The notes under the pieces: model-generated | Seen by the model: only the letters and a program-made list of their open reading frames with translations | What the model was told of the DNA's origin: nothing | Databases searched by the model: none | Assembly: GCA_965277025.1 (NCBI GenBank) | Contig: OZ255706.1 | Location: 3,162,001 to 3,226,000, forward strand | Length of the DNA: 64,000 nt | Direction of reading: 5' to 3' | Source: Methylomarinum sp965277025 | GTDB taxonomy: Bacteria > Pseudomonadota > Gammaproteobacteria > Methylococcales > Methylomonadaceae | Program-made: the position numbers and the translations under genes | Part shown: in pieces, positions 55,201-63,767 of the stretch | Layout of the letters: each line of letters begins with the position of its first letter | Position numbering within the stretch: position 1 is the first letter of the stretch

Positions 55201-55287
55201 GGATGCCTCCTTCCGTTTTAGTTAAAAAACTTGCCTTAACTATGGCACATCGATGCCGGTCAAGGGAAGGCGGTGTCCATTCCATCT

Positions 55288-55416
55288 GAACAAATCATCC
55301 ATAATTTGTTCAGCGCCCGCAAAACGGAAATGCAATTTCCACTTTACTCACAAAATCAATAACTTGCAGCTATATATTTTGACGACACATCCCTGTGTCG
55401 TGGGAATCACTGAACT
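55288..55416 (+). repeat. Right piece of the MITE-1 split by IS110 copy A
   Basis: GAACAAATCATCC, the CGGAAATGCAATTTCC arm, the AAAATCAATAACTTGCAGCT hairpin, the CGACACATCCCTGTGTCG hairpin and the start of the end hairpin GGAATCACTGAACT. The last is interrupted by an IS701-like copy with a GAACT duplication. Confidence 0.85.
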
Positions 55417-56543
55417 TAGAAGTTACGCATTGACAGGCAATGTTAAACTATGGGTTTAAAAAATCCCAAAGTCAATGCAAGGCAAACCTTGATAAGAGAA
55501 ATAACATGCCCCTCAACAGCCTGCTGTACATTACCCATGTATATTGGTTTTTTTATTAAGTGAGCCGAAACAAGCTAGTTGTCGACGATTAGGAGAAGTC
55601 ATGTCAATATCACATGATAGCGTAAATCGATTTCTAAATCGGGAGCATTACACTGGGCGAGATTTATACAATGAAGCCAGCGCAAGCCTGAATTTAAAGG
55701 GCGGAACCTTGAGTGTTGACGATAGTGTTCTTGATAAACCTTATAGCCAATATATGGCATATGTCAGTTATTTTTGGTCGGGAAAACATCATAGAGCAGT
55801 CAAGGGAATCAATCTTATCACGTTGTACTACACAGACATTCAAGGAAAACACCAACCACTGAATTTCCGGGTGGTCGATAAGGCGGAAGGAAAGACAAAA
55901 AATGACTATTTTCAAGACATGCTGACCGAAGTATTAGCTTGGGGACTAGAACCTGGTTTTGTAACAGGAGATAGCTGGTACAGTTGCGTGGATAATCTTA
56001 AATTGACAAGAAATCATCAGACAGGATTATTCTTTGCAGTGGAAGGTAATCGATTAGTCTCTGTTGAAAAAGGTTCATGGGTTCAAGTCAGGCAATTAGA
56101 AATCCCGGAAGACGGCTTAATGGTTTGACTCAAAAATTTTGGGTATGTGAAATTATTTCGGACGACCTTGAAAGAACAAGTTCGCCATTACATAAGTTCA
56201 CTACCTGATGAAGAAAAAAACCGCTGTTTTTGACAAGAAAGCATTTACCGAACAACATGATAGGCATTGGCAGATTGAGCAATATCATCGGGCAATAAAG
56301 CAGGTGTGTAATATTGAGCGGTTCCAGGTTCGCAATAAAAGAGCAATAAATAATCATATTTTTTCTGCAATTTGTGGCTTTGTTCAATTACAAAAATTGA
56401 GCTTTGCAGACGTGATTAATAATTGCTATAGCGTACAGCGGAATTTATTCAACGATGTTATGGCTTCGTTTATCGACACCTTTATGCCAAATATGAATCA
56501 TTTAATCCCAAAATTTCGATCTGTTGTCAATGCGTAACTTCTA
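55417..56543 (+). mobile_element. IS701-like element, copy 5
   Basis: Standard ends with a 5-bp duplication GAACT (55412-55416 and 56544-56548), inserted in the MITE-1 that already holds IS110 copy A. Confidence 0.93.
55544..56537 (+). pseudogene. IS701-like transposase (copy 5), nonsense and frameshift
   Basis: Compared with the other copies, TGG is changed to TGA after EDGLMV (56126-56128). In addition one extra A in the run at about 56213-56220 (GAAGAAAAAAACC) shifts the frame until KKTAVFDKK. The third catalytic residue lies after both lesions, so the copy is inactive. Confidence 0.9.
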
Positions 56544-56565
56544 GAACTAATCGTCCCTACTGTCA

Positions 56566-56650
56566 ACAGTCTCAATGCGCACAACGATTCTCGCTTTGCT
56601 TACAAAATCAGTGGTTTGCAAGCGTCGATTTTGGCGGCGCATTCTTGTGC
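56566..56650 (+). repeat. Decayed MITE-1 fragment
   Basis: AATGCGCACAACGATTCTCGC, ACAAAATCAGTGG..CGATTTTGG and the GGCGCATTCTTGTGC hairpin. It runs directly into a MITE-2 copy. Confidence 0.65.
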
Positions 56651-56750
56651 AGTACCATTTTTATACTGCCGGACAAGTTTGCAAAATTATTTGATGTTGC
56701 CTTAACTTACAACTCATTCAATCCGACAATGAAAAATGGATGCTGTACTT
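56647..56750. repeat. MITE-2 copy
   Basis: Inverted ends GTGCAGTACCATTTTT and AAAAATGGATGCTGTAC, with the conserved interior AACTTACAACTCATTCAATC and CGACAATG, related to 10200-10307. Confidence 0.75.
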
Positions 56751-56854
56751 GTGCCACAAGGAATCATGAATAAATCAACGCTTACCTATTCAAGCAAGAG
56801 AGATTAGATCAGATGAAAACCTATATGCCTTCCCATGGTTTGCAGCAAAGCTTG

Positions 56855-57019
56855 CTAATCTCGCAATTTAGTGAACATCACTTTAGCAGCACCGCAATCA
56901 GGACATTCCCAATCATCAGGCAAATCTTCCCATTTAGTCCCTGGTGCAATTCCTGATTTTGGATCGCCTTTTTCTTCATCATAGATATGACCACAGGTTT
57001 TACATTTATATTTTGCCAT
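56855..57019 (-). CDS. Rubredoxin
   Basis: A 54-residue protein, MAKYKCKTCGHIYDEEKG at the start and WECPDCGAAKVMF near the end. The four Cys of the two CxxCG knuckles bind one iron; it is a small electron carrier. It stands alone between repeat elements, with GGATTG at a suitable distance before the ATG. The partner reductase is not in the window. Confidence 0.95.
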   Translation of the reverse strand: MAKYKCKTCGHIYDEEKGDPKSGIAPGTKWEDLPDDWECPDCGAAKVMFTKLRD

Positions 57020-57052
57020 TTTCAATCCTCATTTTGAACTTGAAAGAATTCA

Positions 57053-57205
57053 AGGATCCTCTGATTAATTCGGAGGTTCCTGCGGCACAAGGATGTACCA
57101 CCAAAACCAATGACGTCAAGTCATTTATTTTGTGAGAAAAGTGAAAAACACACATCACTTTCCGTGCCCTGAGAATTCAGAGATGAATTATTCAGAACTC
57201 AACCA
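57053..57205 (-). repeat. MITE-1 copy, inverted and diverged
   Basis: Read on the minus strand: CTCACAAAAT..ATGAC-TTGA-CGTCAT..TTTTGG, GGTACATCCTTGTGCC and GGAACCTC..ATTAATCAGAGGATCC. Bases differ from the reference copy, but the stems are kept by paired changes. Confidence 0.7.
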
Positions 57206-57322
57206 AAATTCTATCCTATTCATGCCTCAGTTAAAACCTTAAAGAAATTAGCCCTATTATTTCATTTTATTCTTAGTCTACTTTGAATGTAGGTTAAAAT
57301 AGTCAGTTTTCCGGACAGGCTG

Positions 57323-58237
57323 ATGAAAATAAACTGGTATCCCGGCCACATGCATAAGGCCAACAAGGAAATCAAAGAAACATTACCGCATATTGACTTG
57401 ATTATTGAAGTGTTGGATGCACGTATTCCCTACAGCAGTCAAAATCCTGTTTTATCCGACCTACGGCAACAAATCCCTTGTATCAGAGTATTAAATAAAA
57501 GTGATTTGGCGGATCCGCGCTTAACCTCTATTTGGCAATCTTTTCTAGAAAAGGAACAAGGTGTAAAAACTCTGGCCACAACGACTCAACAGCCTGATAG
57601 AATTAAACAGATCACATCATTGTGCACAAAAATGCTGGCGGATAAAGTTGCGGCAAATCGTGTTATCCGCACGATGATCATGGGAATCCCTAATGTTGGT
57701 AAATCCACTATCATCAATATTCTGGCTGGCAAGATCATCGCTAAAACTGGTAATGAACCAGCCGTAACTAAACATCAACAACGCATCAACCTTGGAAATA
57801 ATATTATTTTATCTGACACCCCGGGTGTTTTATGGCCCAATGTGGAAAACATCAATAGTGGTTACCGATTAGCTGTTACCGGCGCCATCAAAGATACCGC
57901 CATGCACTATGATGATGTCGCCTTTTTTGCTGCTGACTATTTGTTAAAGTCTTATCCTGATCGTCTAACACATCGCTATGATCTAGAAAGCTTACCGCTT
58001 GATGAAGCTGAGCTAATGGAAATTATTGGACGCAAACGTGGTTGTTTGAAAAGCAGAAAAATTGTCGACCTGGATAAAACCGGAAAGATATTATTGCATG
58101 ATATCCGCAGTGGCAAACTAGGCCCAATAACGTGGGAAACACCGGAAATGATAGATATAGAATTGAAAGAATTACAACACTTACAACAACAAAAGGAAGC
58201 AAAAAAGGCGGCACGCAAACAGCGACGCCGCAAATAA
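57323..58237 (+). CDS. Circularly permuted GTPase, YlqF/RbgA family
   Basis: A 304-residue protein starting MKINWYPGHMHKANKEIKE. The G motifs appear in permuted order: G4 NKSD (about 58-61), then G1 GIPNVGKST (about 121-129), then G3 DTPG (about 166-169). RbgA/YlqF proteins act in late assembly of the 50S ribosomal subunit. The C-terminus is a lysine/arginine-rich tail. Confidence 0.93.
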   Translation: MKINWYPGHMHKANKEIKETLPHIDLIIEVLDARIPYSSQNPVLSDLRQQIPCIRVLNKSDLADPRLTSIWQSFLEKEQGVKTLATTTQQPDRIKQITSLCTKMLADKVAANRVIRTMIMGIPNVGKSTIINILAGKIIAKTGNEPAVTKHQQRINLGNNIILSDTPGVLWPNVENINSGYRLAVTGAIKDTAMHYDDVAFFAADYLLKSYPDRLTHRYDLESLPLDEAELMEIIGRKRGCLKSRKIVDLDKTGKILLHDIRSGKLGPITWETPEMIDIELKELQHLQQQKEAKKAARKQRRRK

Positions 58238-58266
58238 GACGGGTTAGTTGTGCCTGTTCAGCAACG

Positions 58267-58371
58267 AGTACAACACCATTTTTGTATTGATGGATAAACT
58301 TCCATAGTTGTTTGATAGCACCGTAACTTACAACTCATTCAACCCGACAATGAAAAGAGGGTACTGTACCA
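58267..58371. repeat. MITE-2 copy abutting the efpL stop codon
   Basis: Ends AGTACAACACCATTTTT and AAAAGAGGGTACTGTACC with the interior AACTTACAACTCATTCAACC. It begins immediately next to the efpL stop. Confidence 0.75.
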
Positions 58372-58372
58372 G

Positions 58373-58939
58373 TCAAGCTCGTGACATGAACTTACCGGTA
58401 TCAGAGTTTACTTTAATAATTTCGCCGCTCTCGATATATTCAGGTACTTGAATTTCAAGCCCCGTAGTCAGTTTAGCGGGTTTTGTTCGATTGGTGGCGC
58501 TGGCGCCTTTCATTGCTGGAGGCGTGTCAATCACCTCCATCACGATCGCAGTGGGTAATTCAATTCCCAATGCTACATCTTCCAGCAATAACATAATAAT
58601 TCCTTCCAGTCCTTCGGTAATATATTCTATCTGACCTTGCAGATCATCCAGATTAAGACTGTATTGCTCATAAGTTTCTTGATGCATAAAGTAAAAAGTA
58701 TCGCCTTCTCGATAGGAAAATTACACCATTACTCGCATACAATCAACATCTTTAAGAAACTCATCACTTTTGAAGGTTTCATCCAGTTTCTGGCCGGTTT
58801 TCATGTGGGCAAAACGAATTTTATACAAAGTTGTTGCGCCACGAGAAGTCGGATTTCTGACTTCAATTGTTTTGACGACATAGGGTTCGCCATTTATTTC
58901 AACGGCAGTTCCCTGTTTTAATTCATTTGCTTTTGGCAA
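58373..58939 (-). pseudogene. efpL: EF-P-like elongation factor EfpL (YeiP) with an in-frame stop
   Basis: The gene starts at a TTG (58939) preceded by GGAGAAAAA. The first 72 codons are MPKANELKQGTAVEINGEPYVV...VRVMV-type sequence. The loop SRGATTLYK has an Arg at the tip, as in the EfpL branch rather than EF-P. A TAA codon at 58721-58723 replaces a codon that is Gln in relatives (CAA to TAA), and the same frame continues FSYREGDTFYFMHQ to the normal end. An IS110 copy lies only 21 bp upstream. Either the gene is dead or the stop is read through or is a sequencing error. Confidence 0.88.
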
Positions 58940-58960
58940 AATTTTTCTCCGTTCAATTAA

Positions 58961-58969
58961 GGAAACGCT
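58961..58969 (+). repeat. Left piece of a MITE-1 split by IS110 copy B
   Basis: GGAAACGCT, with CT (58968-58969) as the crossover core. It differs at one position from the RNA guide, giving a G-T wobble. Confidence 0.85.
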
Positions 58970-58987
58970 TACATGGACACCGCCAGT

Positions 58988-59183
58988 TTTGCAAGTACAA
59001 TTTTGACGAAATAAAAATCAGTTGCAGTCTTACATCCGGCCTGTTGTTGGAGTATTTATAACTCCTGGCCTCTATGGAATTCGCCGGCGGGGCCCTGTCT
59101 GAACAAAGAAGTCGGTGCTTCAAGCGCTTCCCCGGGTTTGACCCGCCGCGGTCTGACCTGTTTCGCCATAAACTGTCTATGCA
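58988..59183 (-). ncRNA. Predicted bridge/seek RNA of IS110 copy B
   Basis: Identical guide segments to copy A. The left target guide is the complement of 59123-59131, and its pairing with GGAAACGCT includes one G-T wobble. The right target guide is the complement of 59099-59107. The donor guides are the complements of 59074-59080 and 59029-59035. RNA ends are approximate. Confidence 0.8.
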
Positions 59184-59310
59184 ATCGTTGACAGGTGTTG
59201 TATGCCTCCTGAAATCGGTTTTATCTCTCGCGGATTTTTCGACATATCAGGGAAGATCTGGCGAAAAATTCGCCACTTGTTTGTTAAGCATTAATCCACC
59301 CGGCAGAATC

Positions 59311-60373
59311 TCATGCCGGCATGCGCCTTTCTATCGTTTCGTACATGGGTTGCCAGACGGTTTGCCGGGCCGTTACCGCCCAGGCAGTTCGCGCCATCTT
59401 GTTCGCCAGAGCAACCGCCACTTCGTTAGGGTGGCAACGGGTCAACAGTTGTTCTACCCGGGCATGACCACCCGGCTGACCCAGCGCTTGTCGCCTGCGG
59501 ACATGCCGAATGACCGCTCGAGCGCCATGGATCAATAAACTCCTCAAGTAACCATCCCCCCGTTTGCTGATACCCAACAATCGCTCTTTACCACCCGAGG
59601 ACGATTGCCGGGGCACCAGGCCCAGGTAAGCTGCCAACTGACGACCATTGGCAAAACCTTCTCCACGCTGACCCAGCAAAGCGGCCAGCAGCGTGGCCGT
59701 CAATACGCCGATTCCAGGAATAGATTCCAGGCGTTGGCTGACCGCATTTTGTCGGTGCCAGGCGGTTATCGTTTTGGTCAGCCGGTCAATCTGGGATTCC
59801 AGGTCAGTGTGACTTTCCTGCAGGGTATCCAGCAGCTCCCGAACATCCACCGGTAAGTCATTCTCAGCATCTTCCAGAATCTCGGGTAAGCGTTGCTTGA
59901 TGTTTTTCACGCCTCGAGGAAGCGCAATCCCGAACTCCGGCAAAACCCCTCTGATGTGATTCTCCAGCGCCACCCGCTGTTTCACCAGCAACTGCCTGCC
60001 ATGGTGACAATGAAAAACCGCCTGCTGATCAGGGCTTTTGACCGCAACAAATCGCATGCTGGGTCGTGTAACCGCTTCACAAATAGCCTCCGCATCGTTT
60101 CGGTCATTCTTGTTGGATTTTCACATAAGGTTTAACGAAAGCGGGTGCCATCAGCCTGACCTCGTGACCGTATTCTTGTAACTTACGCGCCCAGTAATGT
60201 GCACCGCCGCATGCTTCCATACCCACCAGACAAGGGGGAAGTTTGGCGCAAAATGCCGGTATTTGACTGCGCTTCAATTGTTTACGCAGTACCACCTGGC
60301 CTCGTTCGTTAACACCATGGAGCTGAAAAACATTTTTTGCCAAATCAATGCCTAATACGCTAATCTGTTTCAT
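59311..60373 (-). pseudogene. IS110-family DEDD transposase (copy B), same +1 frameshift
   Basis: The same two frames as copy A (60373-60104, 60057-59311 and the connecting stretch), with the extra A at GTGAAAATCC. One amino-acid difference is visible (SHTDLES here, SHTYLES in copy A). The shared lesion means it predates the duplication, or the shift is used on purpose. Confidence 0.88.
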
Positions 60374-60460
60374 GGATGCCTCCTTCCGTTTTAGTTAAAA
60401 AACTTGCCTTAACTATGGCACATCGATGCCGGTCAAGGGAAGGCAGTGTCCATTCCATCT

Positions 60461-60602
60461 GAACAAATCATCCCTGATTTGTCAGCAACCGCAAAGTGGA
60501 AATGCGATCTCCACTTTGCTCACAAAATCAATGGCTTGTCGCCATCGATTTTGGTGGCGCATCCATGCGCCACTGGAATCGCGAATAAATCAGCGATTCC
60601 TT
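60461..60602 (+). repeat. Right piece of the MITE-1 split by IS110 copy B
   Basis: GAACAAATCATCC, GTGGAAATGCGATCTCCAC, the AATGGC-TTGTC-GCCAT hairpin, the GGCGCATCCATGCGCC hairpin and the end GGAATCGCGAATAAATCAGCGATTCC. It touches the stop codon of the yqaA-type gene. Confidence 0.87.
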
Positions 60603-61035
60603 AAATCATCTCGGCAACCGAATAGCCGATCGCCAAATATCGTAAACCTTTTCCAATAATAATCGCTAATAACGCCGGCAAAAAAGACAATTTAAGCCAA
60701 CCACCAGCAAAACACAATCCATCACCAACAATGGGCAACCAGGAAAACAACAGTGCCCAGCTACCCCACTTTTTAACGAGGTTTACACCTCGCTGCCTGT
60801 CATTGGCAAGCAACCGATCTGCTGGCCATTTTTTTGCAGCCAAATGCCCCAGGAACCAGGTTGTCAATGCTCCTAGCGTATTACCAATCGTCGCAATTAT
60901 AACCAGACTGAGAAGTTGGTCAGACTGCTGGCTGACCATATAAGCTAATACGGCTTCCGAGCCGCCTCCTGGCGCAATTGTCGATGAGATAAAGGCGCTC
61001 ATAAACAAGCCAATCTGGGTAAAGGTTTCGGGCAT
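60601..61035 (-). CDS. YqaA family small membrane protein (VTT domain)
   Basis: A 144-residue protein with about four membrane segments. Start MPETFTQIGLFMSAFISSTI, with APGGGSEAVLAYMVS and GNTLGALTTWFLGHLA as DedA/VTT-type motifs, and SWLPIVGDGLCFAGGWL in the second half. YqaA proteins are small relatives of the TVP38/DedA lipid-scramblase group. The stop codon TAA borders a MITE-1. Confidence 0.88.
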   Translation of the reverse strand: MPETFTQIGLFMSAFISSTIAPGGGSEAVLAYMVSQQSDQLLSLVIIATIGNTLGALTTWFLGHLAAKKWPADRLLANDRQRGVNLVKKWGSWALLFSWLPIVGDGLCFAGGWLKLSFLPALLAIIIGKGLRYLAIGYSVAEMI

Positions 61036-61049
61036 AAATACTCGTTTTC

Positions 61050-61090
61050 AAAAAAAAGCCCCTGGAGCCAACAAGCTCCAAGGGCTTTTT
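61050..61090 (-). terminator. Rho-independent terminator after the copper gene cluster
   Basis: AAAGCCC(C)TGGAGC..GCTCCAAGGGCTTT with A/T runs on both sides, 9 bp downstream of the cupredoxin stop. It ends the 61099-64000 operon. Confidence 0.85.
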
Positions 61091-61098
61091 ATTTTCAT

Positions 61099-61995
61099 TT
61101 ACTTGTCTTGCGGTAATTCAATAGCTTTTTTACCGGTCACTTTTTTGATCAACCCTGCAATCAAGTTAATGATAAAACCTAATAGCTGTGTAATCATTTC
61201 AAAAATGGCGGCAATTACTTCACCCGCAGTCATTCCCTTGAATTTTCTGGCCAACAATGGAGCCAAAACAAAACCGATGACCAAACCAATAACGGTTAAC
61301 CCTGAGACCAATGAATCATTCGATTGACTGGCACCAGCATTGTTTCCAGCGGCTGCAGCGGCTTTCTTGGCTTTTGCCGGGTCAGGGTTTGGATTGACAT
61401 CAGGAATGCTGTCACTGTAATCATCCTGAATGACATTCGCTGTAATCCCAGGAATACTGGGCAAATCGCCACTACCATCGCCAATCTTGATTTGCGCCTT
61501 CATACCCTTTTCCATATGCTGGGAAATATCGCAATGAACCAGATAAGTTTTATCATTTGGCGGAAAGATCAGTGTGCCTGAAACTTCACCAGGACCGGTT
61601 ACTTCCAAATGAAACATACCTTTAGGATACAAATACTTTGGCAAGCCGTGCATCATCCATTGGTGGCGAATTTCATCATCATTGACAAAATGCACCGTCA
61701 ATCGGGTACAAGGCTCGAAATCCCATTCCTGCTGGTCAAAAGCAAAAATACGGCCAGGAAATTTTTTGGCGTATTTATGACCGGCATGAACGGTAATTTC
61801 CTTATCAGCCGAGATTTTATCGCAGCCTCCCGGTAGATTATCGGTATTATTCCCCATCACCATGGCGCCATCCATATCCATCATATGGCCATCACCATGA
61901 TTCATCATATTGGTATGATTGATAAATTCTTTGGCATTTACCTGGGACAGTGAAAACAATAAGGCAAAGGCTGTTATCGAGAAAATTTTATTCAT
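61099..61995 (-). CDS. Membrane-anchored cupredoxin-like copper protein
   Basis: A 298-residue secreted protein (signal SLSQVNAKE, cleavage near residue 21) with a His/Met-rich N-terminus (MMNHGDGHMMDMDG) that may bind copper. The cupredoxin domain (about 60-185) has a type-1 ligand set H in IRHQWMMHG, then HCDISQHMEKGM. An Ala-rich linker and one or two C-terminal membrane segments (about 235-285) anchor it. It is the last gene of the operon, 1 bp after the multicopper oxidase stop. The specific electron partner is unknown. Confidence 0.87.
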   Translation of the reverse strand: MNKIFSITAFALLFSLSQVNAKEFINHTNMMNHGDGHMMDMDGAMVMGNNTDNLPGGCDKISADKEITVHAGHKYAKKFPGRIFAFDQQEWDFEPCTRLTVHFVNDDEIRHQWMMHGLPKYLYPKGMFHLEVTGPGEVSGTLIFPPNDKTYLVHCDISQHMEKGMKAQIKIGDGSGDLPSIPGITANVIQDDYSDSIPDVNPNPDPAKAKKAAAAAGNNAGASQSNDSLVSGLTVIGLVIGFVLAPLLARKFKGMTAGEVIAAIFEMITQLLGFIINLIAGLIKKVTGKKAIELPQDK

Positions 61996-61996
61996 G

Positions 61997-63742
61997 TTAA
62001 TTCCCTCCCTTAGCTGATGAAAACAGCGCTATTACCTTCTCGCGGTTGACCACCAAGAGATAAACAAAAATTCCCAGCACAATACCAAATAACAAGTTCA
62101 TGAATGTACCGTTACCTTGACTCGATGCAGGCTGGTTACTCATCGTGCCAAGAGGCTTGGGCCCTTCTTCAACAGGGATCGGGACAGCAGGTGGTGGTGG
62201 AACATAATCACTGGCGTCTACTTCACCTAAACTGTTCCACTCATCGATATCCTGCCAGACAGGATATTTCCGTTCAAAAAATGTTTTAGTGAACAACGGT
62301 CCAATACTTTCACCAATGGTTTTAGGCAAACCTTCTGGCGTCAGATATTTTTTGTAGACAACAGCGCTGACATTACCACCAGGATTCATGCCATCGGTTG
62401 TAATGCCTTTTTCCCGGTGATCATGAAAGATCCACACACCTTGCCCATAACTGTGCAAACCATCATCTTTGGTGCTGATATGAAGATCATTTCGTTGTGC
62501 GGGTGCAATATCGTAAATATCACGCATGATCTGCGCAGATGGATTATGCTCGACACCATCGTAATGCGTGATGGTCGCTTTATGTCCATGAGTGTGAATA
62601 GCCAGCATTTCGCCACTACTGTTGAACATCCTGACCTTGATATCCTGATCCGGTTCAGTAACGATCATGGATTCCCGCAAGGTATAGGGGAATGAACGTC
62701 CATTCAAGGTATGATAGTCTTCAGTTGAATCGGTCAGATCATAACGCCGGTTCATGTCTCTAGCGATCAAGCGTGGATCATTATATTTCTGGATAATACT
62801 GTGCAGTTCTTTATCCATTGCATGGTAGTGTAAATCATATTCACTATCATACTTTTCCAAAATTGCTTTTGAAGGATGACGAACCTGGCCACCACCAACA
62901 TTGAAAGTTTGTACCCAGTTATTCGGCCGGTTCTCTTCGACAATAAACATACCGACCAGGCCCATCGCCAAATGGACATGGGTTTGAACGTGGCAGTGAT
63001 AAACAAACGTTCCTGGCTGTCTCGGACGAATTTCATAGGTTTTACTTTGCCCGGGCAAGACAAACTTGTCACTGGTTTGAGGAACCCCGTCATTCCCTTC
63101 ACCTGAACTATCCACCCATGGATGATCGACACCATGCAAATGAATCGTGTGTGGAAAATAATGGGAATTTTCCAGTTGAATCCAGACTATATCGCCTTGT
63201 TCCACTCGAATAACCGGAGATGGCGCTCTCAATAAGGGATTGGCATCGGTACCAACAAAACTGTTAGTCGCCATACCGCGGGATTTAGGCGCGAAAACCC
63301 ACATACCAGGCTGTATGCCAGGTGCAATATCAAAAGTCGGTACAAAACCGTCGAAATCCGGTGAATGCCCATTTAATTCAGCGACTTCCAGTCGAATGAT
63401 AATCAAATCGGGATCACCATCCCCATCCATATCATTTTTCTTGGTAATAGCATCCGCTGCAAAATAGGTATTCATCAGCGTTTCCATGGAGATATTGTTG
63501 GTTCCCTTGACTTCCGCTGCGATTTGAGACGGGTTGTCGGGACTACAACGTAATGATTCCTGGATTTTAACGCCTTCGATCACCTGTGCTTTCCGCCAAT
63601 CAGGATTATTCGCATCACAAACTGGTTCGGCTACACCGGGATCAACTTTTACGGTTTTTGGTAAGTCCACCGCAGCCGATGCCAATAAAGGCATCAGCAT
63701 TACAGCAGTTCCCATAAGTGATTTCAGGGAAAGTTTCTGCAT
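61997..63742 (-). CDS. Multicopper oxidase with C-terminal membrane anchor
   Basis: I place the start at the ATG of MQKLSLKSL (63742), which begins a signal peptide; the longer frame would extend the N-terminus unnaturally. Copper motifs: TIHLHGVDHPW, YHCHVQTHVHLAMGL (type-1 site with Cys-His), AIHTHGHKAT and WIFHDHREKG. The Cys-type site is in the N-terminal half, and the last motif is HDH without Cys, so the domain order differs from laccase or CueO. One C-terminal membrane segment (GIVLGIFVYLLVV). The substrate is unknown. Confidence 0.88.
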   Translation of the reverse strand: MQKLSLKSLMGTAVMLMPLLASAAVDLPKTVKVDPGVAEPVCDANNPDWRKAQVIEGVKIQESLRCSPDNPSQIAAEVKGTNNISMETLMNTYFAADAITKKNDMDGDGDPDLIIIRLEVAELNGHSPDFDGFVPTFDIAPGIQPGMWVFAPKSRGMATNSFVGTDANPLLRAPSPVIRVEQGDIVWIQLENSHYFPHTIHLHGVDHPWVDSSGEGNDGVPQTSDKFVLPGQSKTYEIRPRQPGTFVYHCHVQTHVHLAMGLVGMFIVEENRPNNWVQTFNVGGGQVRHPSKAILEKYDSEYDLHYHAMDKELHSIIQKYNDPRLIARDMNRRYDLTDSTEDYHTLNGRSFPYTLRESMIVTEPDQDIKVRMFNSSGEMLAIHTHGHKATITHYDGVEHNPSAQIMRDIYDIAPAQRNDLHISTKDDGLHSYGQGVWIFHDHREKGITTDGMNPGGNVSAVVYKKYLTPEGLPKTIGESIGPLFTKTFFERKYPVWQDIDEWNSLGEVDASDYVPPPPAVPIPVEEGPKPLGTMSNQPASSQGNGTFMNLLFGIVLGIFVYLLVVNREKVIALFSSAKGGN

Positions 63743-63767
63743 TTTTTTTACCTTAATCAAAAAAAGA

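Larger units (their letters stand above)
53797..55287 (-). mobile_element. IS110-family (IS1111-type) element, copy A, inside a MITE-1
   Basis: A 1491-bp element. Subterminal inverted repeats ATGGACACCGCC (53800-53811) and GGCGGTGTCCAT (55269-55280) lie three bases from the left edge and seven from the right, the arrangement known for the IS1111 group. The transposase lies on the minus strand with a 340-bp non-coding region downstream of it. Flanks read GGAAGCG-CT before and CT-GAACAAATC after, so a CT core is shared. The only differences seen from copy B are a few point changes. Confidence 0.93.
58970..60460 (-). mobile_element. IS110-family (IS1111-type) element, copy B, inside a MITE-1
   Basis: 1491 bp, same boundaries as copy A (offset 5173 bp) with a few point changes: one base in the right subterminal repeat (GGCAGTGTCCAT), Asp for Tyr in the transposase, and one in the non-coding region. 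The flanks are GGAAACG-CT and CT-GAACAAATC, again the MITE-1 start. The exact repetition of the site in two different repeats is strong evidence for guided insertion. Confidence 0.93.
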
